From assembly GCA_025869365.1 (NCBI GenBank), contig JAOZVV010000196.1, forward strand, positions 41,522-105,521: a stretch of DNA of 64,000 nucleotides. Reading direction: 5' to 3'. How positions within the stretch are numbered: the first letter of the stretch is position 1; the number at the start of each line of letters is the position of its first letter. The DNA comes from Pseudonocardia sp. (GTDB taxonomy: Bacteria > Actinomycetota > Actinomycetes > Mycobacteriales > Pseudonocardiaceae). This document shows, piece by piece, positions 39,777-47,576 of this stretch. The notes under the pieces are model-generated. The model saw nothing but the letters and a program-made list of their open reading frames with translations, was not told the DNA's origin and searched no databases. The translations under genes and the position numbers were made by a program.

Positions 39777-40295
39777 TCAGGAGACGGTGCTGGCCTCGGG
39801 CTGCGAGGCCACGAGCTTGCCGGCCAGGATGCTGCTGACGTAGCCGAACGCCGCGCCGACGAGGAACGACACCAGCATCACGGTGAACGGGCCGGTGGGC
39901 AGCGAGAAGTCCGTGCCGGAGGCCGACGTGAGCAGCCCGAACATCACCGTGGTGGCGAAGCCCAGGACGGACCCGGGCACGAAGCCGAGGGCCGGCACCA
40001 GCGCGCCGAGGATGAAGACGGCGGTCATGCCGCCCACCACGATCCCGACCAGGACCGGGCTCGCGACCAGGCCGAGCAGGATCAGGGTGATCGTCCCGCA
40101 GACGATCCCCCAGACGTTGGTCGGGACGGACTTCGCGAGGGCGGCCTTGTCCCCGCCGGCGGCGAAGTAGCTCGCCGCGCCGAGGAACGTCGCCGGGACG
40201 AGCAGGCCCAGGCCCCCGAGCGGGCCGACGTAGAGATAGGTGAGGATCGCGCCGATCACGCCGATGACGAGTGCCAGGGCAACGGGCAGCTTCAT
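39777..40295 (-). CDS. DUF1097-like membrane protein
   Basis: A 172-residue inner-membrane protein with about five hydrophobic helices: VALALVIGVIGAILTYLYV, LLVPATFLGAASYFA, VWGIVCGTITLILLGLVASPVLVGIVVGGMTAVFILGALVPAL, and SFLVGAAFGYVSSILAGKLV. The Ser/Ala-rich C-terminus is cytosolic or external. DUF1097 proteins have no established role; some annotations suggest small-molecule transport. ATG 40295-40293, with GGAG ahead, was chosen; upstream in-frame sequence is not protein-like. Single gene. Confidence 0.75.
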   Translation of the reverse strand: MKLPVALALVIGVIGAILTYLYVGPLGGLGLLVPATFLGAASYFAAGGDKAALAKSVPTNVWGIVCGTITLILLGLVASPVLVGIVVGGMTAVFILGALVPALGFVPGSVLGFATTVMFGLLTSASGTDFSLPTGPFTVMLVSFLVGAAFGYVSSILAGKLVASQPEASTVS

Positions 40296-40661
40296 GTGTG
40301 TATGTCTCCATCGTGGGGTCGCGGCCGTTCGGCCGCGAGGGATCGTCCGGACGACCGAACAGTGGGGGACGCCGCCGCCCACGGCAACGACTGCGCCACA
40401 CGTGTGACGGCATGTTTTCCGGTGGCAACCATTCGGAAACGAAACGCCTCGCCGGCAGGCCCTGGCGATCGCCGTCGTGACGCGATCGTCATGCCGTCGT
40501 CACTGATCTCGTACGGCCCGACTCCGGTTCCGGACCCCGCCCGCGGCCCGCGTCATCCGCCCGAAACATCCGCGACACGGTCGCCCGCGATCTCGGGCCG
40601 GCCCGGCCGGTAGCCTCGCCCCGGGAGCGGATCTCCGGCCCGTCGAGGGAGTGCGTGCGCC
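40296..40661. other. 366-bp divergent gene-free region
   Basis: No coding sequence seen. It contains a perfect stem CGCGGCCG-TT-CGGCCGCG (40320-40337) in the leader of the DUF1097 gene, and the 10-bp palindrome CACACGTGTG (40397-40406), a candidate regulator site. The remainder up to the FetB-like gene shows no clear element. Confidence 0.5.
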
Positions 40662-41420
40662 GTGGGTGGATCGACCGTGGTCGTCGGCTGGCAGCTCGCC
40701 GTCGCGCTGGCCGCCCTGGTCGCGCTGGCGGTCGGCGCGGCCGCCCTCGGCCGGTTGCGGACCGCCACGGGCACCGTCGTGGCGGCCCTGCGCGCGGTGG
40801 CCCAGCTCGCCGCCGTCTCCGCGATCATCCTCGCCGTCGTGCGCTCCTGGTGGGCGACGGTGCTGTTCGTGCTGGTGATGGTCGCCGTCGCCACCTGGAC
40901 CTCCGCCCGCCGGATGACCCGGGACCGCAGCGGCGGACACGCCGGTGCGGCCATCCTGCTCGGCGTCGTGCCGGTGCTCGCGATCGTCCTCGGTGCGGGC
41001 GCCGTGCCCCTCACGGGCATCGCCGTCGTCCCGGTGGCCGGGATCGTGATCGGCGGGGCCATGTCGGCCACGTCCGTCGCGGGACGGCGCGCGCTCGACC
41101 AGCTCGAGGAACGCCGCGGGGAGTACGAGGCGGCGCTGTCCCTCGGCCTGCTCGACCGCGACGCCGCGTTGCTCGTCGTCCGCCGGTCGGCGAGTGACGC
41201 CCTGGTCCCGGCGCTCGATCAGACCCGCACCGTCGGGCTCGTCACGCTCCCGGGCGCCTTCGTCGGTGTCCTGCTCGGCAGCGGGGACCCGATCCGCGCC
41301 GGCGCGGCGCAGGTGCTGGTCCTGATCGGCCTCCTCGCCGCCGAGACCGTCGCCGTCCTGGTGACCGTCGAGCTGGTCGCCCGGGGGCGGATCCGGCGAA
41401 CCGCCGGCCACCGGGCCTGA
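40662..41420 (+). CDS. FetB-like ABC permease (UPF0014)
   Basis: A 252-residue integral membrane protein with about seven helices. UPF0014 signatures: VGWQLAVALAALVALAVGAAALGRL, ALRAVAQLAAVSAIILAVV, VPVAGIVIGGAMSATSVAGRRALDQLEERRGEYEAALSLGLLDRDAA, and LDQTRTVGLVTLPGAFVGVLLGSGDPIRAGAAQVLVLIGLLAAETVAV. E. coli FetB works with the ATPase FetA in iron export or homeostasis; no ATPase gene is adjacent, so it is an orphan permease or uses a distant partner. Start GTG 40662. Confidence 0.85.
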   Translation: MGGSTVVVGWQLAVALAALVALAVGAAALGRLRTATGTVVAALRAVAQLAAVSAIILAVVRSWWATVLFVLVMVAVATWTSARRMTRDRSGGHAGAAILLGVVPVLAIVLGAGAVPLTGIAVVPVAGIVIGGAMSATSVAGRRALDQLEERRGEYEAALSLGLLDRDAALLVVRRSASDALVPALDQTRTVGLVTLPGAFVGVLLGSGDPIRAGAAQVLVLIGLLAAETVAVLVTVELVARGRIRRTAGHRA

Positions 41421-41430
41421 CGCCCGGAGG

Positions 41431-41916
41431 TCAGTCGGAGCAGCCGAGGACCTGCCGCAGGGTGACCGTGGTGCCGGCATCGGTGCAGACGATGTCCACG
41501 TCGTCCACGCACGCCCGGATCATCGACAGACCGCGGCCGCGGTTCCCGGGGTCCGCGGGAGGGGGCCGCCACCGCCCCTCGTCCGCGACGGACATCGTGA
41601 GCCCGACGGCGCCGGTCATCGCGCGGGCCACGTCGGCGGCGGATCCCCGGTCCGGGAGGAGAGGGGCCGGGAGGGGACGGTCCGGGAGATCGTCCACCAC
41701 GCCGTGGACCGTGACCGGTCCCCCGTCCGGGCCGGTCCCGTAGGCGTGGTCGACGCAGTTGGTCACGGCCTCGTTGACGGCGAGGACGACGTCCTCGCAG
41801 GTCTCGCACAGCCGCTCACGGCCGCACCGGGCGCGGAGCCACGCGGCGAGGGAGCGCCGCAGCCGGGCGGGCGTCGCCGCATCCCCCGGAAGCACCACCT
41901 CGAACTCCGCATCCAT
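41431..41916 (-). CDS. RsbW-like serine kinase / anti-sigma factor (GHKL ATPase)
   Basis: A 161-residue HATPase_c protein. N-box CEDVVLAVNEAVTNCVDHAYG (about 50-70, with the Mg-binding Asn and conserved Glu), then DEGRWRPPP and the G-box NRGRGLSMIRACVDDVDI (about 134-151). Such proteins bind a sigma factor, phosphorylate its antagonist, and are opposed by SpoIIE-type phosphatases such as that at 37679. A Cys pair (CETCED) near the N-box is unusual. Start ATG 41916, with GGGGGT immediately upstream. Partner sigma and antagonist are not in the window. Confidence 0.85.
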   Translation of the reverse strand: MDAEFEVVLPGDAATPARLRRSLAAWLRARCGRERLCETCEDVVLAVNEAVTNCVDHAYGTGPDGGPVTVHGVVDDLPDRPLPAPLLPDRGSAADVARAMTGAVGLTMSVADEGRWRPPPADPGNRGRGLSMIRACVDDVDIVCTDAGTTVTLRQVLGCSD

Positions 41917-42003
41917 ACCCCCCTGTGCCCCGAACGGGGGCGCCCTCAACCCTCCGCCGCCGGGTGCGTGCGTGACCTGGCACTCACGCAGGGCTACCGG
42001 CGG

Positions 42004-42795
42004 TCACTCGGAGGCCGGCCGGCGCCCCGACCTGGCCGGGCGTTCCGGGGCCAGCAACGTCCCCCGGATCAGCTGGGCGAAACCCTCGACTGTCGGCTCG
42101 GCGTTGCCCCGGCCCGTCAGCGAGATCGCCGCGACGCCCCACAGCATGGCGCGGTAGACGCTGAGGAGCTGGGCGCGCTGGTCCTCGTCGATCTCCCCGG
42201 CCCGGATCGCGTCGGCCGCGAGCCGGTCGACGAACCGGAGCACGGCGTCCGGGATGGGCAGCGGGCCGGAGGTGTCGTCGTGCTCGACCCAGGCGCGCAG
42301 GACGAAGTCCATGAGCTCCGGGCGGGTCCGCATCAGCCGCAGGTCCTCGTAGAGCACCGCGACGAGGCGGTCCCGCACCCCGGAGAGATGGACGACGGCC
42401 TGCTCGTACTGCCCGTACATCTCCTCCACCGACCACCGGTAGGCGGCGACGTAGAGCGCCTCCTTCGTCGGGTAGTGGTGGTAGAGGGTCCCCGGGGTGA
42501 GGCCCGCGGCGCCGGAGATGTCCCGCAACGTGGTCCGGGCCAGGCCCCGCTTCGCGAAGCAGCCGATCGCGGCGTGCAGCAGGTGCAGGCGCGTGGCGGC
42601 GCTGTCCGAGTCCGCCGGGCGGCCGACGGACCGGGCCCGGCCGCCGACGCCGGCGGGTTCGGTCACCACGGCTTCGGGCGCCGCGGGCGGCTCGACGAGC
42701 CCGGACGGGCGACGGTCATGGGGCGGGTCTCCGGAGGGGGCCGTCGTGAGCAGTGGTGACGGTGACCCTATCGGGCGCCCGGCGGACGCGACCAT
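42004..42795 (-). CDS. TetR-family regulator closing the ABC/dioxygenase operon
   Basis: A 263-residue TetR protein. The first ~65 residues are Pro/Ala-rich and probably disordered; the HTH is LHLLHAAIGCFAKRGLARTTLRDISGAAGLTPGTLYHHYPTKEALYVAAYRW (about 70-121). The ligand-binding helices end in GFAQLIRGTLLAPERP. ATG 42795-42793 directly follows the TAG of the PhyH-fusion gene (42796-42798), so it is translated from the same message. As last gene of a nine-cistron operon it is a likely feedback repressor. A later start near the HTH is possible. Confidence 0.87.
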   Translation of the reverse strand: MVASAGRPIGSPSPLLTTAPSGDPPHDRRPSGLVEPPAAPEAVVTEPAGVGGRARSVGRPADSDSAATRLHLLHAAIGCFAKRGLARTTLRDISGAAGLTPGTLYHHYPTKEALYVAAYRWSVEEMYGQYEQAVVHLSGVRDRLVAVLYEDLRLMRTRPELMDFVLRAWVEHDDTSGPLPIPDAVLRFVDRLAADAIRAGEIDEDQRAQLLSVYRAMLWGVAAISLTGRGNAEPTVEGFAQLIRGTLLAPERPARSGRRPASE

Positions 42796-44019
42796 CTAGG
42801 GAAGACGGGTGGTGTACCGCTCCGGGCGGCGGGCGAAACCGTCCACCACCCCTCCGACGTCGCCGACGCCGCCCAAGGTCCCCCACGTCCGCCAGCCGAG
42901 CAGCCTGCGCAGCTGCGGCGAGAGGCCGGCCTCCACCTCCGGCGCGATCGCGAGGAACGGGTTCTCCTGCTGCCGCACCCAGACCCGGCAGAAGTTGCTG
43001 AGCAGCACGTGCCGCCTGCGCTCGGAGCGGTTCGCCCCGGCGCCGTGCCAGGTGCGGCCGTCGATGATCAGGGCGGTGCCGGCCGGCGCCGTGGTGGTGA
43101 TCTCGCGTGGCGCCGCCTCGCCGACGGGGTGCTCGCCGAGCGGGTGGTCCCACAGGTGGCTCCCGGGGACGACGCGGGTCCCGCCGTTGACCTCGTCGAC
43201 GTCGTCGAGCATCCAGGCGACGTTCGCGACGATCGCGTAGGTCGGCTGGGGGCGGTTGACGTAGCCCTGGTCCTGGTGCAGGACCTGCAGCTCGCAGCCC
43301 GGGGTGGTGATGTTGGCCGTGAAGCTGGTGAGCAGGAAGCGCTCCCCCAGGACGTGCTGCAGCAGGCTGCCGATCCCGGCGTGGGTGGCCACCTCCTGGA
43401 ACTCCTCGCCCTTGTTCATGAGCGTGGAGACCCGCTGGTTGACGCCCTCGCCCTCGTGCTTCGACGGGTGCGAGCCGCTGTCGAACCGGCCGATCCCCGC
43501 GGCCGCCTCGGCCGCCGCCTGCTCGACGAGCCGGGCCCGCACCCGGGCGACCTCCTCGGGGGACAGCGCCTCCGCCACCAGGCAGTAGCCCCATCGGTCC
43601 AGGTCCTGCGCCGCCCGCGCCAGGTCCGTCGTCGGCCGCGGGAGGTCCTGCTCCACCACCGCGCCCGCCGCCTCGACGACCCGGACGTGGGAGCCCTCGG
43701 CGACCGGCCGGCCACCGGAGCGGACCGTGACCCGGTAGGTCAGCCGGTCCCCGTCCGCCCCGGTGAGCAGCGCGGACACCTCGATCTCCGCGCCGATCGG
43801 GGCCTGCCCGGTGTGGGTCAGGTGCACCTCGCGGCCCACCGTCACCTCACCGGCGCCCAGCCGCGCGGCGGCGGCGTCGTGGCAGGCCTGCTCCACGAGT
43901 TCCAGCACCGCGGACGTGGACGCGGCGGCGATCCCGGTGCGGGACACCGCCATGTCCTGGGTGACCGTCCGGCCGTGGACGTGCTCGATCTCCGCTGTCG
44001 ATCCTGTCGCCTGCGCCAT
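42796..44019 (-). CDS. Hotdog thioesterase - phytanoyl-CoA dioxygenase fusion
   Basis: A 407-residue two-domain enzyme. Residues about 15-120 are a FlK-like hotdog thioesterase with the full catalytic spacing Thr35 (AASTSAVLELVEQ), Glu43 and His69 (VHLTHTG), matching Thr42/Glu50/His76 of fluoroacetyl-CoA thioesterase FlK. Residues about 135-400 are a PhyH-type Fe(II)/2-oxoglutarate dioxygenase: iron ligands His248 and Asp250 (LHQDQGY) and His325 (TWHGAG), with Arg about 334 for 2-oxoglutarate. The expected chemistry is hydroxylation of an acyl group, usually at C2 of an acyl-CoA, followed by thioester hydrolysis. It is 9 bases after a stand-alone FlK-like gene. I know of no described fusion of this kind. 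Confidence 0.85.
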   Translation of the reverse strand: MAQATGSTAEIEHVHGRTVTQDMAVSRTGIAAASTSAVLELVEQACHDAAAARLGAGEVTVGREVHLTHTGQAPIGAEIEVSALLTGADGDRLTYRVTVRSGGRPVAEGSHVRVVEAAGAVVEQDLPRPTTDLARAAQDLDRWGYCLVAEALSPEEVARVRARLVEQAAAEAAAGIGRFDSGSHPSKHEGEGVNQRVSTLMNKGEEFQEVATHAGIGSLLQHVLGERFLLTSFTANITTPGCELQVLHQDQGYVNRPQPTYAIVANVAWMLDDVDEVNGGTRVVPGSHLWDHPLGEHPVGEAAPREITTTAPAGTALIIDGRTWHGAGANRSERRRHVLLSNFCRVWVRQQENPFLAIAPEVEAGLSPQLRRLLGWRTWGTLGGVGDVGGVVDGFARRPERYTTRLP

Positions 44020-44028
44020 ACCGGGCCC

Positions 44029-44391
44029 TCAGCCGAACTTCGACATGTCGATGACGGCGCGCTTGTGGGTGCCCTCACCGAGGAGCCGGTCCCCGACCCG
44101 CGCGGAGACCTCGAACGTGAGCTTGCGCCGGGTCACGTCGGTCAGCCGGGTCGTGACCGTGACCTCCTCGCCCTCCTTCGCCGCGGCGACGTGCGAGACG
44201 CACACGTGGATGCCGACGGTCGACTCGTTCTCGTCGAGGTGCGGACCCGCCGCCTCCAGGCAGGTCACCTCCATCAGCCCGATCATCGACGGCGTCGACA
44301 GGACGGCGGTGCCGGTGTGGCCCGTCCCCATCTCCGCCGTGATCACGTGCTTCTTGTCGTACTCGATGCCGCTGGTGAGGCTGGCCTGCAT
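44029..44391 (-). CDS. FlK-like hotdog acyl-CoA thioesterase
   Basis: A 120-residue single-domain thioesterase. Catalytic residues fall at FlK spacing: Thr33 (LSTPSMIGLMEVTC), Glu41, and His67 (IHVCVSHVAAAKEGEEV). The N-terminus EYDKKHVITAEMGTGHTGTAVLSTPSMI is typical of this family, which hydrolyses short or unusual acyl-CoAs. Fluoroacetyl-CoA is only one known substrate and no fluorometabolite genes occur here. ATG 44391 has GGAGGAGATCCC in front, so expression should be strong even though the start lies 49 bases inside the end of the ABC ATPase gene. Confidence 0.87.
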   Translation of the reverse strand: MQASLTSGIEYDKKHVITAEMGTGHTGTAVLSTPSMIGLMEVTCLEAAGPHLDENESTVGIHVCVSHVAAAKEGEEVTVTTRLTDVTRRKLTFEVSARVGDRLLGEGTHKRAVIDMSKFG

Positions 44392-45446
44392 GGGATCTCC
44401 TCCATGGTCGGTGTGACGTCGGTTCTCGGGCGGCTCGCCGCGCCGGTCAGCGGTACGAGGTGGCAGGCCGCCCAGCCGCCGCCCTCGACGGGCGCGGGCT
44501 CGGGCGCCTGCACGGCGCAGACGTCCATCGCGTCCGGGCAGCGGGTGCGGAAGGGGCAGCCCGTGACCACGTCGAGCGGGTCCGGCGGATCCCCGGCCAG
44601 CACGATCCGGCGGCGCTGCTTCTGCACCACCGGGTCCGGCACGGGCATCGCCGAGAGCAGGGCCCGGGTGTAGGGGTGCGCGGGATGGTGGTGCACGCGT
44701 TCCGACGGCCCGACCTCGACGAAGCGGCCGAGGTACATGACCGCGGTCCGGTCCGCGACCCACCGGACGACGGCGAGGTTGTGCGAGATGAACAGGTAGG
44801 ACAGGTCCTTGCGGCGCTGCAGCTCCGCGAGCAGCTCCAGGATCTGGTTCTGGGTGGACACGTCGAGCGCGCTGACGGCCTCGTCCAGCACGACGAGCGC
44901 GGGGTCGATCGCGATGGCCCGGGCGATCGCGATGCGCTGGCGCTGCCCGCCGGAGAACTCGTGGACGTAGCGGTCCACCGCGGACGGCGGCAGGCCGACC
45001 TGGTCGAGCAGCTCCGCGACCCGGCGCCGGCGGGCGTGCCCGGTGAGCCGGTCGTGCACGGTGAGCGGCTCACCGACGAGATTGACGACGGTGCTCGACG
45101 GGTCCAGGGACGAGTAGGGGTCCTGGAACACCATCTGCATCCCGCGGCGCTGCTCGCGCAGGGCCCGGCCACGCAGCCCGGTGATCTCCTTCCCGCGCAG
45201 GTAGAGATGCCCGCCGGCGGACGGCAGAAGGCGCAGCGCGCCCCGGGCCAGGGTGGACTTGCCGGAGCCGGACTCCCCGACCACGGCGAGCGTCTCCCCC
45301 TGGCGGAGGGCGAAGCTCACATCGTCGACGGCCCGCAGGCGGGTCCGCTTGCCGTGGCGCCGGGTGTCGAAGACGACGGAGAGGTCCTGCGCGGCGAACA
45401 GCGCAGGCGCGTCGTCCTCGTCGAGGATCGGTGTCCGGGGTGTCAT
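44343..45446 (-). CDS. Peptide/nickel-type ABC transporter ATPase, DppF/OppF
   Basis: A 367-residue ATPase that powers the importer on the cytosolic face. Walker A GESGSGKSTLARG (about 58-70), Q-loop MVFQDPYSSLDPSS, signature EFSGGQRQRIAIARAIA (about 161-177), Walker B LVVLDEAVSALDVST, H-loop LFISHNLAVV, and the OppF-type C-terminal Cys motif TGCPFRTRCPDAMDVCAVQAP. The D-loop region reads DEAVSALD where DEPTSALD is usual (Pro lost). Overlaps the ATPase gene upstream by 4 bases and the thioesterase gene downstream by 49. Confidence 0.92.
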   Translation of the reverse strand: MTPRTPILDEDDAPALFAAQDLSVVFDTRRHGKRTRLRAVDDVSFALRQGETLAVVGESGSGKSTLARGALRLLPSAGGHLYLRGKEITGLRGRALREQRRGMQMVFQDPYSSLDPSSTVVNLVGEPLTVHDRLTGHARRRRVAELLDQVGLPPSAVDRYVHEFSGGQRQRIAIARAIAIDPALVVLDEAVSALDVSTQNQILELLAELQRRKDLSYLFISHNLAVVRWVADRTAVMYLGRFVEVGPSERVHHHPAHPYTRALLSAMPVPDPVVQKQRRRIVLAGDPPDPLDVVTGCPFRTRCPDAMDVCAVQAPEPAPVEGGGWAACHLVPLTGAASRPRTDVTPTMEEIPCRPASPAASSTTRST

Positions 45447-46549
45447 CGCGGCTCCCGCGGCTCGGCGTCCAGGAGTACTTCGGGCACGATCTCGTCCTCC
45501 GGGACCAGGTCGACGAGCGGTGGGCGCGAGGGCAGGTCCGTGTGCAGCAGGCACCGGGTCTCCTGCGCGCCGACGACCGTCAGCGGGATGCCCGCCGTGG
45601 TGCACTCCTCGGCCGCGTAGCCGCACCGCTGGTGGAAGCGGCAGCCGACGGGGAAGTCCCCGGCGGCGGGCGGCTGGCCCGGGATGGAGAGCAGCGTCCC
45701 GCGCGGGCCCGCCTCGACACCGGGCATCGAGTTGAGCAGCGCCTCGGTGTACGGGTGGGCCGGACGCCGGAACAGGTCGAGCACCCCGCTCTGCTCCACG
45801 ACCTGCCCCGCGTACATCACGACCACCCGGTCGCTGACGTCCGCGATCACCCCGAGGTCGTGGGTCACGAAGAGCATCGCCATCCCCAGGGCCTCGCGCA
45901 TGTGCCGGATGAGGTCCAGCACCTGCGCCTGCACCGTCACGTCCAGGGCCGTGGTCGGCTCGTCCGCGATCAGCAGGGCCGGCTCGCAGCACAGCGCCAT
46001 CGCGATCATCACGCGCTGCCGCATGCCGCCGGAGAACTCGTGCGGGTAGGAGCGGGACCGGCGCTCGGCCGCGGCGATCCCGACGTCGGAGAGCACCTCG
46101 ACCGTGCGTGCCCAGGCCGCCTTCTTGGAGACGCCCCGGTGGCGCCGCACCGTCTCGGCGATCTGGTCGCCGACGGTGAACGCCGGGTTCAGGCTGGTCA
46201 TGGGCTCCTGGAAGATCATCGCGACGGTGTCCCCGCGGATCTCCCGGAGCTGTTTCGTGCTGAGCCCGAGCAGGTCGACGCCGTCGAGCACGATCTCGCC
46301 GCCCGTCACGCGCGCGGTGAGCCTGGGCAGCAGGCCCATGATCGCCTTCGCGGTCATGGTCTTGCCGGAGCCGGACTCGCCGACGAGGCCGAGGGTCTCG
46401 CCGGGCGCGATGGAGAACCCGACGTCGCTGAGCACGGCGGCCCGCTGGTCCCCCGTGTCGATCTCCACGAACAGGCCCCGGACTTCCAGGACGGGGCGGA
46501 CGGTCGTCGCGTCGGACACGGCGTCGTGGGTGGTGGGTGAGGCGGTCAC
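45443..46549 (-). CDS. Peptide/nickel-type ABC transporter ATPase, DppD/OppD
   Basis: A 368-residue ATPase. Walker [15 protein letters not shown] (about 58-71), Q-loop [13 protein letters not shown], signature [20 protein letters not shown] (about 170-189), Walker [18 protein letters not shown]-loop [14 protein letters not shown], and C-terminal [17 protein letters not shown]ys motif. Pairs with the DppF-type subunit as a heterodimer. Start 46549 is 4 bases after the stop of the second permease (46554); its own stop overlaps the next start. Confidence 0.92.
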   Translation of the reverse strand: MTASPTTHDAVSDATTVRPVLEVRGLFVEIDTGDQRAAVLSDVGFSIAPGETLGLVGESGSGKTMTAKAIMGLLPRLTARVTGGEIVLDGVDLLGLSTKQLREIRGDTVAMIFQEPMTSLNPAFTVGDQIAETVRRHRGVSKKAAWARTVEVLSDVGIAAAERRSRSYPHEFSGGMRQRVMIAMALCCEPALLIADEPTTALDVTVQAQVLDLIRHMREALGMAMLFVTHDLGVIADVSDRVVVMYAGQVVEQSGVLDLFRRPAHPYTEALLNSMPGVEAGPRGTLLSIPGQPPAAGDFPVGCRFHQRCGYAAEECTTAGIPLTVVGAQETRCLLHTDLPSRPPLVDLVPEDEIVPEVLLDAEPREPR

Positions 46550-46553
46550 GGCG

Positions 46554-47456
46554 CTACCTCCCCCTGCCGATGGCGTCGCGGAGGCCGTCGCCGACGATGT
46601 TCAGCGCGAGCACCGCGAGGGCGATGGCGACGCCGGGGAAGACGACCAGCCAGGGCTGCTGGAACAGGAAGTTGTACCCGTCGCCGAGCATGCTGCCCCA
46701 GCTCGCGCTCGGCGGCTGCACGCCCAGGCCGAGCAGGCTCAGGCCCGCCTCGGCGATCAGGGAGAAGCCGGCGACCAGCGAGATCTGCACCAGGATCGGC
46801 GGCAGCGTGTTCGGGATGATCCGGAAGACCATGATCCGCAACGTCGGGGTGCCGATGCTGCGGCTCGCCTCCACGAACGTCTCCTCCCGCACCTCGAGCA
46901 CCGCGGCCCGGACGATGCGGATGAAGTTCGGCGCGAAGATGAACCCGAGGGCCAGCATCGAGTTGCGCAGGCCCGGGCCGAGCGCGCCGATCAGGGCGAT
47001 GGCGATGATCAGCGGCGGGAGGCTCTGGACGGCGTCGCTGATCCGCATGACGACCCGGTCCACCCAGCCGCCGAAGTACCCCGCGACCAGGCCGGGCGGG
47101 ACCCCGACGAGCAAGGCGACGCCCAGGGCCAGGGCCGTGGCGGACAGCGCCACCCGGTCCGCGACGATCAGCCGGGAGAGCACGTCGCGGCCCAGGTTGT
47201 CCGCGCCGAGGAGGTGTCCCGCGCTGAACGGGTCCGCGAACGCGTCCCCCAGGTTCTGCGCGTCGGGATCGTGCGGGGCGATCCACGGGGCGAAGACCGC
47301 CACCAGGACCAGCAGCACCAGGTAGCCCAGCGCGCACACGGCGGTGCGGTTGCGCAGGAAGCGCCCGGTGAAGGGCTGCTCCCGGAAGCGTCGCCATACC
47401 CCGACCCGGGACTCCGCGATCTCCCGCTCGATCCTGTCGGCCTGATCCACGGTCAC
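46554..47456 (-). CDS. ABC transporter permease, DppC type
   Basis: A 300-residue inner-membrane permease. N-terminal cytosolic helix, first transmembrane helix at NRTAVCALGYLVLLVLVAVFAPW (about 36-58), the HLLGADNLGRDVLSRLIVADRVAL segment, and the EAA loop EVREETFVEASRSIGTPTLRIMVFRIIPNTLPPILVQ (about 193-229) that docks with the ATPases. Start GTG 47456-47454 lies in the last copy of a 38-bp triplicated repeat and overlaps the stop of minicistron 3 by GTGA, so its translation depends on ribosomes passing through the minicistron chain or entering at the repeated GGAGGCGG site. Confidence 0.92.
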   Translation of the reverse strand: MTVDQADRIEREIAESRVGVWRRFREQPFTGRFLRNRTAVCALGYLVLLVLVAVFAPWIAPHDPDAQNLGDAFADPFSAGHLLGADNLGRDVLSRLIVADRVALSATALALGVALLVGVPPGLVAGYFGGWVDRVVMRISDAVQSLPPLIIAIALIGALGPGLRNSMLALGFIFAPNFIRIVRAAVLEVREETFVEASRSIGTPTLRIMVFRIIPNTLPPILVQISLVAGFSLIAEAGLSLLGLGVQPPSASWGSMLGDGYNFLFQQPWLVVFPGVAIALAVLALNIVGDGLRDAIGRGR

Positions 47457-47494
47457 GATTCCGCCTCCGCGGGAACGAGTACGTCGGCGATCAC
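47453..47494 (-). CDS. Minicistron 3 (13 aa) coupled to permease start
   Basis: GTG 47494-47492, product VIADVLVPAEAES, stop TGA at 47455-47453 overlapping the GTG of the DppC-type permease (47456). Identical to minicistron 2 except Ile at position 2. Probably a translation-coupling leader; a peptide function cannot be excluded. Confidence 0.55.
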   Translation of the reverse strand: MIADVLVPAEAES

Positions 47495-47532
47495 GATTCC
47501 GCCTCCGCGGGAACGAGTACGTCGGCGGTCAC
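47491..47532 (-). CDS. Minicistron 2 (13 aa)
   Basis: GTG 47532-47530, product VTADVLVPAEAES, stop TGA 47493-47491 overlapping the start of minicistron 3. Preceded by the repeated GGAGGCGG ribosome site. Confidence 0.55.
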   Translation of the reverse strand: MTADVLVPAEAES

Positions 47533-47576
47533 GACTCCGCCTCCGCGGGAACGAGTACGTCGGCGGGCGTGCTCAT
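47529..47576 (-). CDS. Minicistron 1 (15 aa)
   Basis: ATG 47576-47574 overlaps the stop of the DppB-type permease gene (ATGA). Product MSTPADVLVPAEAES, stop TGA 47531-47529 overlapping the GTG of minicistron 2. This may be the original small cistron, or the degraded N-terminus of the downstream permease, from which the repeat expanded. Confidence 0.55.
   Translation of the reverse strand: MSTPADVLVPAEAES

Larger units (their letters stand above)
47453..47566 (-). repeat. 38-bp tandem repeat, three copies, at dppC-type start
   Basis: Copies start at 47453, 47491 and 47529 and run 38 bp each, nearly identical (GATTCC or GACTCC at the left end). On the minus strand each copy carries a ribosome site (GCGGAGGCGG), a stop codon and the overlapping next start (TCGTGA). 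Since 38 = 42 - 4, the triplication makes three 4-base-overlapping minicistrons in front of the permease gene. Confidence 0.95.

Noticed and set aside
44029..44391. Fluoroacetate resistance locus, because of the FlK-like triad
   Set aside because: The triad is shared by a broad thioesterase family; no fluorinase or fluoroacetate dehalogenase genes are present, and the operon has a dioxygenase and peptide-type importer instead.
47453..47566. 38-bp tandem repeat as a CRISPR array
   Set aside because: The copies are contiguous with no unique spacers, they lie inside an operon at a start codon, and no cas genes are present.
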